Program-made: the position numbers and the translations under genes | From: Lachnospiraceae bacterium | GTDB taxonomy: Bacteria; Bacillota; Clostridia; Lachnospirales; Lachnospiraceae | Direction: 5' to 3' | Assembly: GCA_024693845.1 (NCBI GenBank) | Contig: JAILKJ010000008.1 | Location: forward strand, 1 to 64,000 | Length of the DNA: 64,000 nucleotides | The notes under the pieces: generated by a model | The model's database searches: none | What the model was told of the DNA's origin: nothing | The model's input: the letters and a program-made list of their open reading frames with translations, nothing else | Shown here: piece by piece, positions 16,260-24,507 of the stretch | Numbering within the stretch: position 1 is the stretch's first letter | Layout of the letters: every line of letters starts with the position of its first letter

Positions 16260-17366
16260 TTACCAGACCGTAAAAAAATAGCCTGCCAGCGGTGATAACA
16301 CGATCATGATCACGGAAAAGGTGAAGGAGGAAATGGATACCAGGGTGGCCCGCTGCTCGGAAGGGAACATATCCTGAAGCTTTGCATCGGTTCTGATCTG
16401 GATGGCATCATCCGCCATGGCTGAGATAAAGCCGCCAAGTACCATGATCACGATCACCGCCGTATGCTCCAGCAGTATTCCGAGAAAAACGCCGGCGCTG
16501 CAAAGCAGGAACACCGATACATACTTCATTTTCTTTGCCTTCAGTATGAGCCTTGCTCCCACGATACCGCCCAGCTCCATGGTAAGCAGAGCCACCCCGA
16601 GAAACAGATTCGAAATGCCCGCCGTCCGAAGCTTGCTCTGCAGGAAAAATAAAAGCAGGATGTCCACCGCTCCCACAAAGGAATTCAGGAACATCAAAGC
16701 AGAAGCTTTTCCGCTGGTACATAAAAAGTGAATGCTGTCTTTAAAATACTTCAGCATCTCAGGAAGGATTCGGATCTGTTCTTTTTCTTTCTTTTCTTCT
16801 GAATCCTCCTCGATCCTTACCTCCGTCAGCCGACAGGTAAAGAACAAAGTAAGCAATCCCATAACCGCACTCAGAAGATAAGCCGGCCGATAGCCCATCC
16901 ACAGCGCAAGTCCCGCGCAGAGAGTGGATGCTCCCGTAGCAAGCCGGTAGATGATGGACTGGTTGGAGATGTATTTTTCATAGCCGCTCTCCTGCCCACA
17001 GCTTTTCATGGAATCATAAGCCAGGGCATCATTGGAACCGGAGGCAAAATTATAGTTCATGGCATGGAAGGGCATGGACATGCAGACCATGGCAAAGCCT
17101 CCCGAAAACGCCATGATCAGATCTCCCAGAATCGCCATGATATTGCTGACAATCAGCATCTTTTTCCGACCGTAGATATCAGCCAACAGGCCTGAAGGGA
17201 TCTCGCAGATCAGACTGGTGATATGAAAAATGGTTTCCGCAAAACCGATCTGGACCAGAGAAAATCCTCTGGCCGAAAGGATGGTCACCCAGGCACCCGT
17301 AACGGAAAGGTTACTCAGGACCCCGGTGACATATAGTGTTTTGATTTGTTTTTTCAGATTAAACAT
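16260..17366 (-). CDS. MFS transporter under leader-peptide attenuation
   Basis: 368-residue major facilitator with about 11-12 membrane helices. MFS motif A appears as GLLADIYGRKKM in the loop after helix 2. The acidic/lysine-rich loop EEDSEEKKEKEQ separates the two six-helix bundles. The substrate is unknown. The upstream leader peptide and terminator (17447-17524) resemble the translation-sensing control of antibiotic resistance genes, so drug export is the leading guess. GATAAGGAG precedes the start. Confidence 0.85.
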   Translation of the reverse strand: MFNLKKQIKTLYVTGVLSNLSVTGAWVTILSARGFSLVQIGFAETIFHITSLICEIPSGLLADIYGRKKMLIVSNIMAILGDLIMAFSGGFAMVCMSMPFHAMNYNFASGSNDALAYDSMKSCGQESGYEKYISNQSIIYRLATGASTLCAGLALWMGYRPAYLLSAVMGLLTLFFTCRLTEVRIEEDSEEKKEKEQIRILPEMLKYFKDSIHFLCTSGKASALMFLNSFVGAVDILLLFFLQSKLRTAGISNLFLGVALLTMELGGIVGARLILKAKKMKYVSVFLLCSAGVFLGILLEHTAVIVIMVLGGFISAMADDAIQIRTDAKLQDMFPSEQRATLVSISSFTFSVIMIVLSPLAGYFFTVW

Positions 17367-17446
17367 AAAAAAATCTCCTTATCATAATGCTGTAACTTAA
17401 GCTGCATCAAATAAAGGAGAAGGTGCGATCTATGACAAATATACTT

Positions 17447-17488
17447 AAAAAAGGACGCACTTTCCCCCTAGCAGGGAAAAGTGTATCC
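17447..17488 (-). terminator. Attenuator hairpin in the MFS leader
   Basis: On the minus strand GGA, CACTTT and CCC of one arm pair with GGG, AAAGTG and TCC of the other around TGCTA, followed by six T. The ascending arm overlaps the last codons of the leader peptide, so ribosome position can open or close it. Confidence 0.7.
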
Positions 17489-17524
17489 TTTCATCAGTTG
17501 TACATTTGTGTTTATCCAGTACAT
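17468..17524 (-). CDS. Leader peptide of the MFS attenuator
   Basis: 18 codons, MYWINTNVQLMKGYTFPC, then TAG, from ATG 17524 preceded by AAGGA at 6 nt. Its stop codon lies in the loop/arm of the terminator. The arrangement fits ribosome-mediated attenuation: a stalled or slowed ribosome would disrupt the hairpin and let transcription enter the MFS gene. Confidence 0.6.
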   Translation of the reverse strand: MYWINTNVQLMKGYTFPC

Positions 17525-17569
17525 TTCAGTTCCTTAAGCTAAGATCTGTTTCGTTTCTTCACGCTTCCT

Positions 17570-17598
17570 ACACTAACACAGATCGTCGATTCTGACAA
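17570..17598 (-). promoter_or_regulatory. Possible promoter of the MFS leader
   Basis: TTGTCA at 17598-17593, 17-nt spacer, TAGTGT at 17575-17570; the -10 box is imperfect. Confidence 0.4.
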
Positions 17599-17615
17599 GC
17601 CTTCTTTCTATATCC

Positions 17616-17816
17616 TCAGGCTTCTTCTACCCAGAACAGCTCATCCAGGGTCTTGCCCAGCGTCTTGCAAATACTGATACAAAGGTTGATGGTGGGATTG
17701 TAATCGCCCTTTTCGATGGCACTGATGGTCTGGCGGGATACGCCTACAGCTTTGGCCAGATCGTCCTGGGACAAATCCATGCCGGCTCTTGCCGATTTAA
17801 GCTTCAGATTCTTCAT
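17616..17816 (-). CDS. Small XRE-type HTH regulator
   Basis: 66-residue Cro/CI-type DNA-binding protein that is nearly all helix-turn-helix (LSQDDLAKAVGVSRQTISAIE), ending with TLDELFWVEE, as in the YgzD-like family. ATG 17816 has GGAGG 9 nt upstream. Starting only 4 nt after the membrane protein's stop, it almost certainly shares that transcript. These pairs of membrane protein and tiny XRE regulator usually regulate themselves. Confidence 0.85.
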   Translation of the reverse strand: MKNLKLKSARAGMDLSQDDLAKAVGVSRQTISAIEKGDYNPTINLCISICKTLGKTLDELFWVEEA

Positions 17817-17820
17817 AAGA

Positions 17821-18345
17821 TCAGTCCTCCTTTGCACCATTGTCAACGATCTTCTTAAGCAAGAGTTCGCATCCGATAACACCGAACAGGATACCGATGA
17901 TCAGATTGGTAAAGGATGCCTGGAAGATTCCGTCAACGATCAGATTTCCCTTGGAAGCTTCTAAACCCGCAACCAGGATGTTCACTAATGCGATCACTAC
18001 GCTGATCGCTGCAAAACGACCGGTATTGGTATTCAGTCCGATATAAGCATCGTTCCAGATGCAGTAGCTGATCTGAACGACCAGTCCCACAAAGATCGGC
18101 ATAAAGTGAAGTGTCCAGTTGTTGAAGGGGAGTACCACCTCACCGGATGCCAATATACCCAGGATCGCTTCAAAGATCATCATTGCGTAAAACGCGTACT
18201 TGTATGCCTTGCCTCTGGCCTTCTGCTGCATCTCATCGTACTCGGTCTTCATCACACCGTTCTTGTTCATGTAACGAAGTAAAAATGCACTGATCACAAG
18301 ACCAACTACTACTCCGGTTGCCATTGCTATCATTGTTGTATTCAT
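17821..18345 (-). CDS. Membrane protein paired with XRE regulator
   Basis: 174-residue protein with about five membrane helices. A first helix is followed by a cytoplasmic loop (KTEYDEMQQKARGKAYKYAF), then four further helices. The loop motif EYDERQ..RGKA is typical of uncharacterised proteins that sit upstream of small HTH genes in Firmicutes. No function is known. It is preceded by AGGAAGG and a strong promoter. Confidence 0.75.
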   Translation of the reverse strand: MNTTMIAMATGVVVGLVISAFLLRYMNKNGVMKTEYDEMQQKARGKAYKYAFYAMMIFEAILGILASGEVVLPFNNWTLHFMPIFVGLVVQISYCIWNDAYIGLNTNTGRFAAISVVIALVNILVAGLEASKGNLIVDGIFQASFTNLIIGILFGVIGCELLLKKIVDNGAKED

Positions 18346-18464
18346 ATTCCTACCTTCCTTTCCTGTTCCCCGCTCCGGGGGTGGTGTATGTTTTTTGTTA
18401 TTTGACTTTTGCTTTCTCTGATCAGATGAGATTATTCCGACCGGTTATCCCGGTTCTTGATATG

Positions 18465-18493
18465 ATACTACCACCGCCATGGAATAATGTCAA
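18465..18493 (-). promoter_or_regulatory. Strong sigma-A promoter of the membrane protein/XRE pair
   Basis: TTGACA at 18493-18488, 17-nt spacer, TAGTAT at 18470-18465. The ~120-nt leader holds a GC-rich inverted repeat (AACCGGGATAACCGGT), a possible operator. Nothing else was recognised in 18494-18618. Confidence 0.7.
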
Positions 18494-18618
18494 GTATATT
18501 TTACAAAATAATTTATATTTTTTACTAAGCGTATGATAAATCAGGCTTTATGTCAGATAGAACGGGCATTTCAGCTACCCTTCCGGCCATCGTTCAAACA
18601 CCTTCAGACATCAGGAAA

Positions 18619-18652
18619 ATAAAAAAGAACCGGTTCATTTGCCGGTTCTTTC
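18619..18652 (-). terminator. Terminator after trmB
   Basis: AAGAACCGG pairs perfectly with CCGGTTCTT around an 8-nt loop and is followed by T6 on the minus strand. Confidence 0.85.
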
Positions 18653-18673
18653 CCACTTAAGTTCCCTGTTTTA

Positions 18674-19381
18674 TCAACGGTGAATGATATATTTACAGAT
18701 CGGATTCCCCTTGGCGGAGAATTTTTCTTCGTATTCCGTCATCACATTGCCTTCCATAAGCTTTTCATCGGCATGCAGGTCAAAGGTCATCACCTCTGCC
18801 TGCCAGCCGGCGGGTTCCAGCTCCTCCAAGGCAAAGTCAAACAGAGCCCTGTTATCGGTCTTAAACTCCACGGTTCCGCCGGGCCGCAGCACCTTGTCGT
18901 ACAAAGCCAGAAAGGAACGGCTCTCCAGTCGTCGTTTGGCGTGGCGGTCCTTGGGCCAGGGATCGGAAAAATTCAGATAGATCTTATCCACCTCTCCCGG
19001 GGCAAAGACCTGACACAGCTCCTTGGCATCCAGCCGAAGCAGCCGAAGATTGGGGATCCGCAAAACCCCGTCTTCATTTTTCTCCGCTTCGGCTCCTTCT
19101 GCATCCGTTCCTTCCTCCCAGACATGTCGTCCCTCATTCAGCTTCTGAACGGCCCGCACAAGGACGGAGGAATACATCTCGATCCCGATAAAGTTACACT
19201 CGGGATGACGCTTTGCCATTTCAATGATGAAACGGCCCTTCCCCATTCCGATCTCGATCCTGAGGGGGGCATTTTCCCCGAAGATCTCATTCCATCGACC
19301 TTTGGCCGTCTCCGGCTCATCGATCACATATGCACTTCTGGCCAGCGCCTCTTCGCTGCCGGGTATATTTCTAAGTCTCAT
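18674..19381 (-). CDS. trmB: tRNA (guanine-N7)-methyltransferase
   Basis: 235-residue SAM-dependent enzyme that methylates G46 of tRNAs. The SAM-binding segment EIGMGKGRFI, the acidic GIEMYSSVL strand and the family signature YLNFSDPWPKDRHAKRR are present, with the C-terminal TDNRALF and YEEKFSAKGNPI motifs. A Glu/Asp insert (~residues 95-110) lengthens it slightly. Its start lies 3 nt after the stop of the exonuclease/carboxypeptidase gene, so the two are co-transcribed and share the downstream terminator. Confidence 0.95.
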   Translation of the reverse strand: MRLRNIPGSEEALARSAYVIDEPETAKGRWNEIFGENAPLRIEIGMGKGRFIIEMAKRHPECNFIGIEMYSSVLVRAVQKLNEGRHVWEEGTDAEGAEAEKNEDGVLRIPNLRLLRLDAKELCQVFAPGEVDKIYLNFSDPWPKDRHAKRRLESRSFLALYDKVLRPGGTVEFKTDNRALFDFALEELEPAGWQAEVMTFDLHADEKLMEGNVMTEYEEKFSAKGNPICKYIIHR

Positions 19382-19384
19382 CTT

Positions 19385-21952
19385 TTACGTTCTCTTCCAG
19401 TGGTTTTTATTCTGATAGGAGGACACCATGTTCCTGCGCTTTTCCCGGGCCCTGCCCTTCATGATCTTATTCTGCCTGCGGTACTGGCGCCTCTGCCAGG
19501 AGGACATCTTCGGCCGGGTGTCCTTTTTGCGGAAGTTCAGGTTCTGCTTGCTTCCTCTTTGGGAAAAATGAAAGTTCCTCAGATTCTCGATGAGCTGGAT
19601 CAGCAAAAGCAACACCACAAACACCGATATGGTAACCACGATCACTGTCCTGATATTGACATACATCACCTTTTCCGTAGGCTTACTGCCGCCTACGGCA
19701 TCGTAAAAATCGAAGGCCGATTCTTCACGGCTCAGCAATATGCCGGCGCTTCCCAGGGAAGTATTCTCATAGGTATAATCGATTTTGGCGATCTTGGAAG
19801 GATCCTCATCCTCTCCCTCGCCCACTTCACTCATGAAGGCATTGATCTCATCAAAGGAAAGGGTGTTGGGCATAACGATGGTATCATCCGGATCGATACA
19901 GATCAGCGCCTTGGAATCTCTGTCGGTACTTTCGAGAAACTCCGCTTCCCGTATCGTATAGCGGGTCTCATTCTCCGCTACATTGATCTTCCTGAAATTC
20001 TGGAACCCGTAATCAAACAGAGACATGGTATCCAGATACTGATTGGGGGATTCCTCCCGCATCACCACGCAGATCAGCCGCATGCCGCCCCGCTCCGCAC
20101 AGGTTACCAGGGTCTGACGGGCCACAGTGGTGTATCCGGTCTTGCCGCCCACATAGCCCTCGTACTGATATTTGCCACGGGTCAGCTGGTTGTGGGTATA
20201 CAGCTCGATGTCGTCAGGCTGTTTGGCCGAAGGGGGAATGTGATAGTAGTTGGTTCCCGAGATCTTCGCCAGGGTTTCATTGGCAAAAAAAGCCCGCCCG
20301 ATCTGTGCCAGATCATAGGGCGTTGTATAGTGGTTATCGTCATGAAGACCGTTGGTGGTCACAAAATGCGAATCGGTGCAGCCCAGCTCCGCCGCTCTTT
20401 TGTTCATCAGGTCCACAAAGTCCTCGATGCTTCCGCCCACGTGCTCCGCCACCGCATTGGCGACCTCATTGGCGGAATAGACCAGGATGCCGTAAAGGCA
20501 TTGCTCCATGGTCAGCTCCTGACCGATGTCGATACCCATGTTTGAAGAAGCCCGCTCAATGCTGTTTACCGCCTTGGAGGAAAACTTAACCTTCTCCTTC
20601 AGATCCGAATTCTCACTGGCGATCAGCGTCGTCAGGATCTTGGTGGTACTGGCGGGGTAGAGCTTTTCGTGGATGTTCTTTCCGTAAAGGATGGTTCCCG
20701 TATCGGCTTCGATGAGGATGGCACCCTCTGCCGATACCGCCGGACCCTGGGGCCAGCGCACGATCTCATTGGTCTGGATATCCTCGGCCTTCTGAACTGC
20801 CTGCTCTGCTTCCTGTTCAGATCCTTCCTCTGTCGCTTCCCCCTCCATCTCTTCCAGGGTCTGGGACTCCTGCGCAGCTTCCTGCTCTGTCTGCTCTTCG
20901 GTCTCCTCTGTTGCCGTGGGCTCTGCGAATACTTCAGTGGAAAAGGGCGGGAGCAGGGTCAGCTGTCCTATGGCCAGCAGCAGGGCCAGAGTCTTGGCCA
21001 GCTTTTTTTTCTGATTCTTTAAAACCTTATCCCGCTTCTCGGAGATGATCTTCATCTCCTCTTCGTCGATGAGCTTCTGGGTCTTGTCCACATAGACGGC
21101 TTCGCTTTCGGCAGGGGAAAGCGGATGCTTTCTCAGCCGCACCTTTCCTTTGATGAAGCCGTGCTTGGGACACATGCCCGCTGCGATATAGTAACGTCCG
21201 TTGGGAGAAAACCAGCGGATCTTCTTTTTTACATTGCTGCCGCAGATGTAGCAGCGCATGGAAACGACCTCTTTGTCCGCCAAAGCCTTTTTCTTCGATT
21301 CGAATTCCCGGGAAATGTATTTGCTGTAATCGGGGAAGATCTTGTGGATCTCCAGATCTTTTTCTTCCGGCAGCCAGAATACATCATAGGAACAGTACTG
21401 GCGGATATCCGCATCGATCCGCTCAAAAATCTTGGCGGTGTAGTAAGCATCGGCATAGGCTCTGTGAAAGGGAATATCCTTATCGATCTGCAAAAAATCG
21501 ATGGCATATTCCAGACTCCGTCTGGTCTTGCCGTCTTCAAAGGCAATGGAAAAGAGCTTTTGAACATCCAGATATTCGAAGGGCTCATCGGCCAGAGGCG
21601 CGATGCCGAAATACAGCATGTTCCTCTGCAGCTCCAACAGATCCTGGTTCCCCCAGGTACAAAAGACCGGATCCTTCCCGCACCAGGTAAGGAAGCGCTC
21701 GCAGGCCTCGGGAAAAGTCGCGCCCCGCTCCAGCTCCTTCATATCCACATGCAGCATCTGCTCGATCAGCTGTGGCATATCCCGGTAGATCTGCGGTTTG
21801 ATCAGCGTCTGAAAGGGATCGATCCGTTTGCAGTTTTCATCCAGCTTTACGGCACCGATCTCTATGATCTCAAAGGGGATCGTATCGTGGTGTTTATCTT
21901 TTTTTCCTAATTTCCCCTGGTTCCATTCCAGGTCGAAAACAATAAAGTTCAT
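19385..21952 (-). CDS. DEDDh exonuclease fused to D-alanyl-D-alanine carboxypeptidase
   Basis: A single 855-codon frame joins two normally separate proteins. Residues 1-~200 are a DEDDh 3'-5' exonuclease: Asp7 and Glu9 in FDLEW, Asp104, His163 and Asp168 in FHRAYADAYY. A small Cys/His module follows (C234, C237, C261, H264). Residues ~319-338 form a membrane helix like a DacF signal peptide, then an acidic linker, then an S11 carboxypeptidase domain with SxxK at 435-438, SAN at 493-495 and KTG at 604-606. A second membrane helix (~767-788) leads to a ~65-residue, very basic tail. Topology would put the exonuclease and tail inside and the peptidase outside. A re-start at Met300 has GAGGAG directly adjacent, so poorly spaced. 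A TGGACA/TACAAT promoter precedes it. Confidence 0.85.
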   Translation of the reverse strand: MNFIVFDLEWNQGKLGKKDKHHDTIPFEIIEIGAVKLDENCKRIDPFQTLIKPQIYRDMPQLIEQMLHVDMKELERGATFPEACERFLTWCGKDPVFCTWGNQDLLELQRNMLYFGIAPLADEPFEYLDVQKLFSIAFEDGKTRRSLEYAIDFLQIDKDIPFHRAYADAYYTAKIFERIDADIRQYCSYDVFWLPEEKDLEIHKIFPDYSKYISREFESKKKALADKEVVSMRCYICGSNVKKKIRWFSPNGRYYIAAGMCPKHGFIKGKVRLRKHPLSPAESEAVYVDKTQKLIDEEEMKIISEKRDKVLKNQKKKLAKTLALLLAIGQLTLLPPFSTEVFAEPTATEETEEQTEQEAAQESQTLEEMEGEATEEGSEQEAEQAVQKAEDIQTNEIVRWPQGPAVSAEGAILIEADTGTILYGKNIHEKLYPASTTKILTTLIASENSDLKEKVKFSSKAVNSIERASSNMGIDIGQELTMEQCLYGILVYSANEVANAVAEHVGGSIEDFVDLMNKRAAELGCTDSHFVTTNGLHDDNHYTTPYDLAQIGRAFFANETLAKISGTNYYHIPPSAKQPDDIELYTHNQLTRGKYQYEGYVGGKTGYTTVARQTLVTCAERGGMRLICVVMREESPNQYLDTMSLFDYGFQNFRKINVAENETRYTIREAEFLESTDRDSKALICIDPDDTIVMPNTLSFDEINAFMSEVGEGEDEDPSKIAKIDYTYENTSLGSAGILLSREESAFDFYDAVGGSKPTEKVMYVNIRTVIVVTISVFVVLLLLIQLIENLRNFHFSQRGSKQNLNFRKKDTRPKMSSWQRRQYRRQNKIMKGRAREKRRNMVSSYQNKNHWKRT

Positions 21953-21990
21953 CTGTAAATCCCGTCTGTTTTCTCTTACATTTACAGTTT

Positions 21991-22019
21991 ATTGTAACCG
22001 CAATCGCGCCCGTTGTCCA
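21991..22019 (-). promoter_or_regulatory. Promoter of the exonuclease/carboxypeptidase-trmB unit
   Basis: TGGACA at 22019-22014, 17-nt spacer, TACAAT at 21996-21991, ~40 nt before the start codon. Confidence 0.6.
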
Positions 22020-22131
22020 TGCCTTTTCAACCTGCACTTTTTCCTTATAATCTGTCCCGTAAAGTTTACAATTTGTTAATGTGGCAACCATCATCCGATA
22101 TGATATGATGAATGCAAAAGGAGGGTTACGT

Positions 22132-24195
22132 ATGCAATACTATGTTGATGCCAATGCCAAAAGACCCGGATGCGGCGACAGCGCGCATCCTTTCAAAACC
22201 ATTTCATCGGCTGCTGCCGTGGCCGCTCCGGGGGATGAGATCCTGGTCTATCCCGGGATCTACCGTGAATACGTAGATCCGAAATGCGGCGGAACTGCCG
22301 AAAACCGTATCACCTACAGATCCACCGAGCCCCTGGGGGCCGTGATCACCGGAGCGGAGCCTCTCACCGGCTGGGAAGAAGTAGCGGGGGAGAAAAATGT
22401 ATGGACCACCCGTGTGAAAAACAGTCTGTTCGGTGACTACAATCCCTATACCACCTACGTTGCCGGTGACTGGTTCGTAGTGGCTATCAAAGCCCATACC
22501 GGTGATATCTACCTGAATGATAAATCTTTATATGAAGTAACAGAGCGGGAAAAAGTGTCCGCCCCGGAAATCTTCAGAGCCTCATGGGATCGACCCTCTT
22601 CCCTTCTTGTCTGGTACACAGAGCAGGATGAGAAGACCGATGAGACCGTATTTTTTGCAAACTTCGGGGACAAGGATCCCAATGCAGAGCGGGTGGAATT
22701 CTCCGTTCGCAAGGACTGCTTCCTTCCCTCCGAGCCGGGCAGAGGCTATATCACCCTTTCCGGCTTCACCGTTTGTAAGGCCGCTACCCAGTGGGCGCCG
22801 CCCACCGCATATCAGGACGGCATGATCGGTCCCCATTGGTCCAAAGGCTGGATCATCGAGGATTGCGAGATCTACGAATCCAAGTGCTCGGGTATCTCCC
22901 TGGGCAAGTATTACCAGAAGGGGAACGACAACAAGTGGCTGAAAAAGCGCTACAAAGACGGAACCCAGACCCAGAGAGACTGCGTATGCATCGCCACCTA
23001 TGAAGGCTGGGACAAGGAGAAGGTAGGCGGTCATATCGTCCGTCGCTGCAATATCCATGACTGCGGCCAGACCGGTATCGTGGGTCACATGGGCAGCGCC
23101 TTCTGCATCATCGAGGACAACCACATCCATCATATCAACAACAAACGCAATCTGGACGGCGCGGAGATCGGCGGCATCAAATTCCATGCAGCCGTGGACA
23201 CCGTCATCCGCAGGAACCATATCCACAACTGCTCCCGGGGGATCTGGCTTGACTGGCAGGCACAGGGCACCCGGGTAACGGGGAACCTGATGCACCATAA
23301 CTGCCTTGCCATGGACCGAAGCGACCTGGATATCACAAAAGACGAGCAGATCATCTGCTCCCTTATGGGGGAGGATATCTTCATTGAGGTTTCCCACGGA
23401 CCCACCCTGGTGGACAATAACCTTCTGCTTTCCGAGCGCAGTGTGAAATTTGCGGCTCAGGGAGGTGCCTTTGTACATAACCTTTTCGCCGGATCTTTGG
23501 ACTGTATCGGACTGGGCACCAGAAACGGCGCACCGGATATGCCCTCCGACCGCTATACTCCCTACCATGAAAAGCACGGCACAAAGATCGTCGGCTTCAT
23601 GACCTTCCTTCACGGAGACGCCAGATTCTACAACAACATTTTTGTACAGATGCCCATCTATCCGCTGTTCAAAGAGCTTCAGACCTTCCAGAGAGCCCAT
23701 CCGGACAGCCCCGGCGCCATGTGGGATGATATGAACTACGAGGCCGGAACCTTTGTTTACGATGCCTATCCTGATTTTGCCGAGTGGGACAGCTGGTTTG
23801 ACGATACCTGCGCCATGGGCTCCATGCCCACCCATCCCAACCGTTACTACGACCACCTTCCGGTCTGGTCCGAAGACAATGTCTACTTCGGCGGGGCAAA
23901 GCCCTGGAAAAAAGAGAAAGATCCTTTCGTGGATGATTCCTTCGAAGTAAAGCTTACTCTGAAGGAGGAGAAGGGAGCCTGGATCCTGGATACCAATATC
24001 TTTGATCATCTTCCGGGGAAAAATGCGGGCATCATCAGTACCGCCACCCTGGGAATGGCCTTCGAATCCGAAGAGCCCTTCGAAAATCCCGACGGCAGCC
24101 CCATCACCTTTGATGCGGACTTCTTCGGAGATCACCGGCAGGGTCCCTGCTGCTGCGGTCCCTTTGCTAACCCCGCCGCAACTACTACACTGTAG
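22132..24195 (+). CDS. GH120 family beta-xylosidase
   Basis: 687-residue right-handed beta-helix enzyme without signal peptide, so cytoplasmic; it should release xylose from imported xylo-oligosaccharides. The N-terminus (YYVDANAK, HPFKTISSA, PGIYREYV) and the stretch with AATQWAPPTAY, GPHWSKGWIIED and GIWLDWQAQGTRV match the Thermoanaerobacterium GH120 enzyme as I remember it. Its catalytic Asp and Glu correspond to Asp374 (LDWQ) and Glu419 (IEVSHGP). The spacing here is 45 residues, against 23 in that enzyme, because of an extra loop (~392-414). ATG 22132 is 6 nt after AAAGGAGGG. No transporter is adjacent. Confidence 0.85.
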   Translation: MQYYVDANAKRPGCGDSAHPFKTISSAAAVAAPGDEILVYPGIYREYVDPKCGGTAENRITYRSTEPLGAVITGAEPLTGWEEVAGEKNVWTTRVKNSLFGDYNPYTTYVAGDWFVVAIKAHTGDIYLNDKSLYEVTEREKVSAPEIFRASWDRPSSLLVWYTEQDEKTDETVFFANFGDKDPNAERVEFSVRKDCFLPSEPGRGYITLSGFTVCKAATQWAPPTAYQDGMIGPHWSKGWIIEDCEIYESKCSGISLGKYYQKGNDNKWLKKRYKDGTQTQRDCVCIATYEGWDKEKVGGHIVRRCNIHDCGQTGIVGHMGSAFCIIEDNHIHHINNKRNLDGAEIGGIKFHAAVDTVIRRNHIHNCSRGIWLDWQAQGTRVTGNLMHHNCLAMDRSDLDITKDEQIICSLMGEDIFIEVSHGPTLVDNNLLLSERSVKFAAQGGAFVHNLFAGSLDCIGLGTRNGAPDMPSDRYTPYHEKHGTKIVGFMTFLHGDARFYNNIFVQMPIYPLFKELQTFQRAHPDSPGAMWDDMNYEAGTFVYDAYPDFAEWDSWFDDTCAMGSMPTHPNRYYDHLPVWSEDNVYFGGAKPWKKEKDPFVDDSFEVKLTLKEEKGAWILDTNIFDHLPGKNAGIISTATLGMAFESEEPFENPDGSPITFDADFFGDHRQGPCCCGPFANPAATTTL

Positions 24196-24219
24196 AATCA
24201 TAAATTCAGACCACGAGGG

Positions 24220-24312
24220 GGCGCACGAGGTCCGGGGGACCTCGGCTTTGCGCCGACCGAGCAGGGCGCCAGACCCTGCGAGATCGAACTTTTCGAAGCC
24301 CCGACGGGCTTC
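24220..24312 (+). repeat. GC-rich palindromic repeat, copy 2
   Basis: It shares the 24-nt core with 13150-13204 (GAGGTCC/GGACCTC hairpin, then CGGCTTTGCGCCG). Further hairpins follow (CAGGGCGCCAGACCCTG, CGAAGCCCCGACGGGCTTCG). It lies between the GH120 stop and the tRNA-Arg terminator. Confidence 0.55.
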
Positions 24313-24360
24313 GTGCATAGGAAAAAGGATAGGCAAAAGCCTATCCTTTTTCCTATGCAC
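24313..24360 (-). terminator. Terminator of tRNA-Arg
   Basis: A 48-nt perfect palindrome: GTGCATAGGAAAAAGGATAG with its complement around TTTT. The inner GGATAGGC/GCCTATCC stem is followed by TTTTT on both strands, so it works in both directions and may also end GH120 transcripts. Confidence 0.85.
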
Positions 24361-24363
24361 CAA

Positions 24364-24437
24364 CGTCCACGAGGGGATTCGAACCTCCGACCTACCGCTT
24401 AGGAGGCGGTCGCTCTATCCTGCTGAGCTACGTGGAC
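24364..24437 (-). tRNA. tRNA-Arg (CCT anticodon)
   Basis: The cloverleaf reads acceptor GTCCACG/CGTGGAC, D-arm GCTC/GAGC, anticodon stem ACCGC/GCGGT with loop CTCCTAA (anticodon CCT, codon AGG), T-arm GGAGG-TTCGAAT-CCCCT. Discriminator G, no encoded CCA, 74 nt. Confidence 0.95.
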
Positions 24438-24475
24438 CTGCAATATAGCAACGCTTTTCAGCGGTCGCTCACTAT

Positions 24476-24504
24476 AATTTACCAAACTACCCTGTTTTCG
24501 TCAA
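24476..24504 (-). promoter_or_regulatory. Possible promoter of tRNA-Arg
   Basis: TTGACG at 24504-24499, 17-nt spacer, TAAATT at 24481-24476, just after the DUF3881 stop. Confidence 0.4.
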
Positions 24505-24507
24505 GCC

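Noticed and set aside
18680-20545. 621-codon plus-strand frame opposite trmB and the exonuclease/carboxypeptidase gene
   Set aside because: It crosses two genes with clear family motifs on the other strand and has no ribosome site or domain signal.
22582-24363. 593-codon minus-strand frame opposite the GH120 gene
   Set aside because: Shadow of a well-supported enzyme; it runs into the tRNA-Arg terminator and has no promoter.
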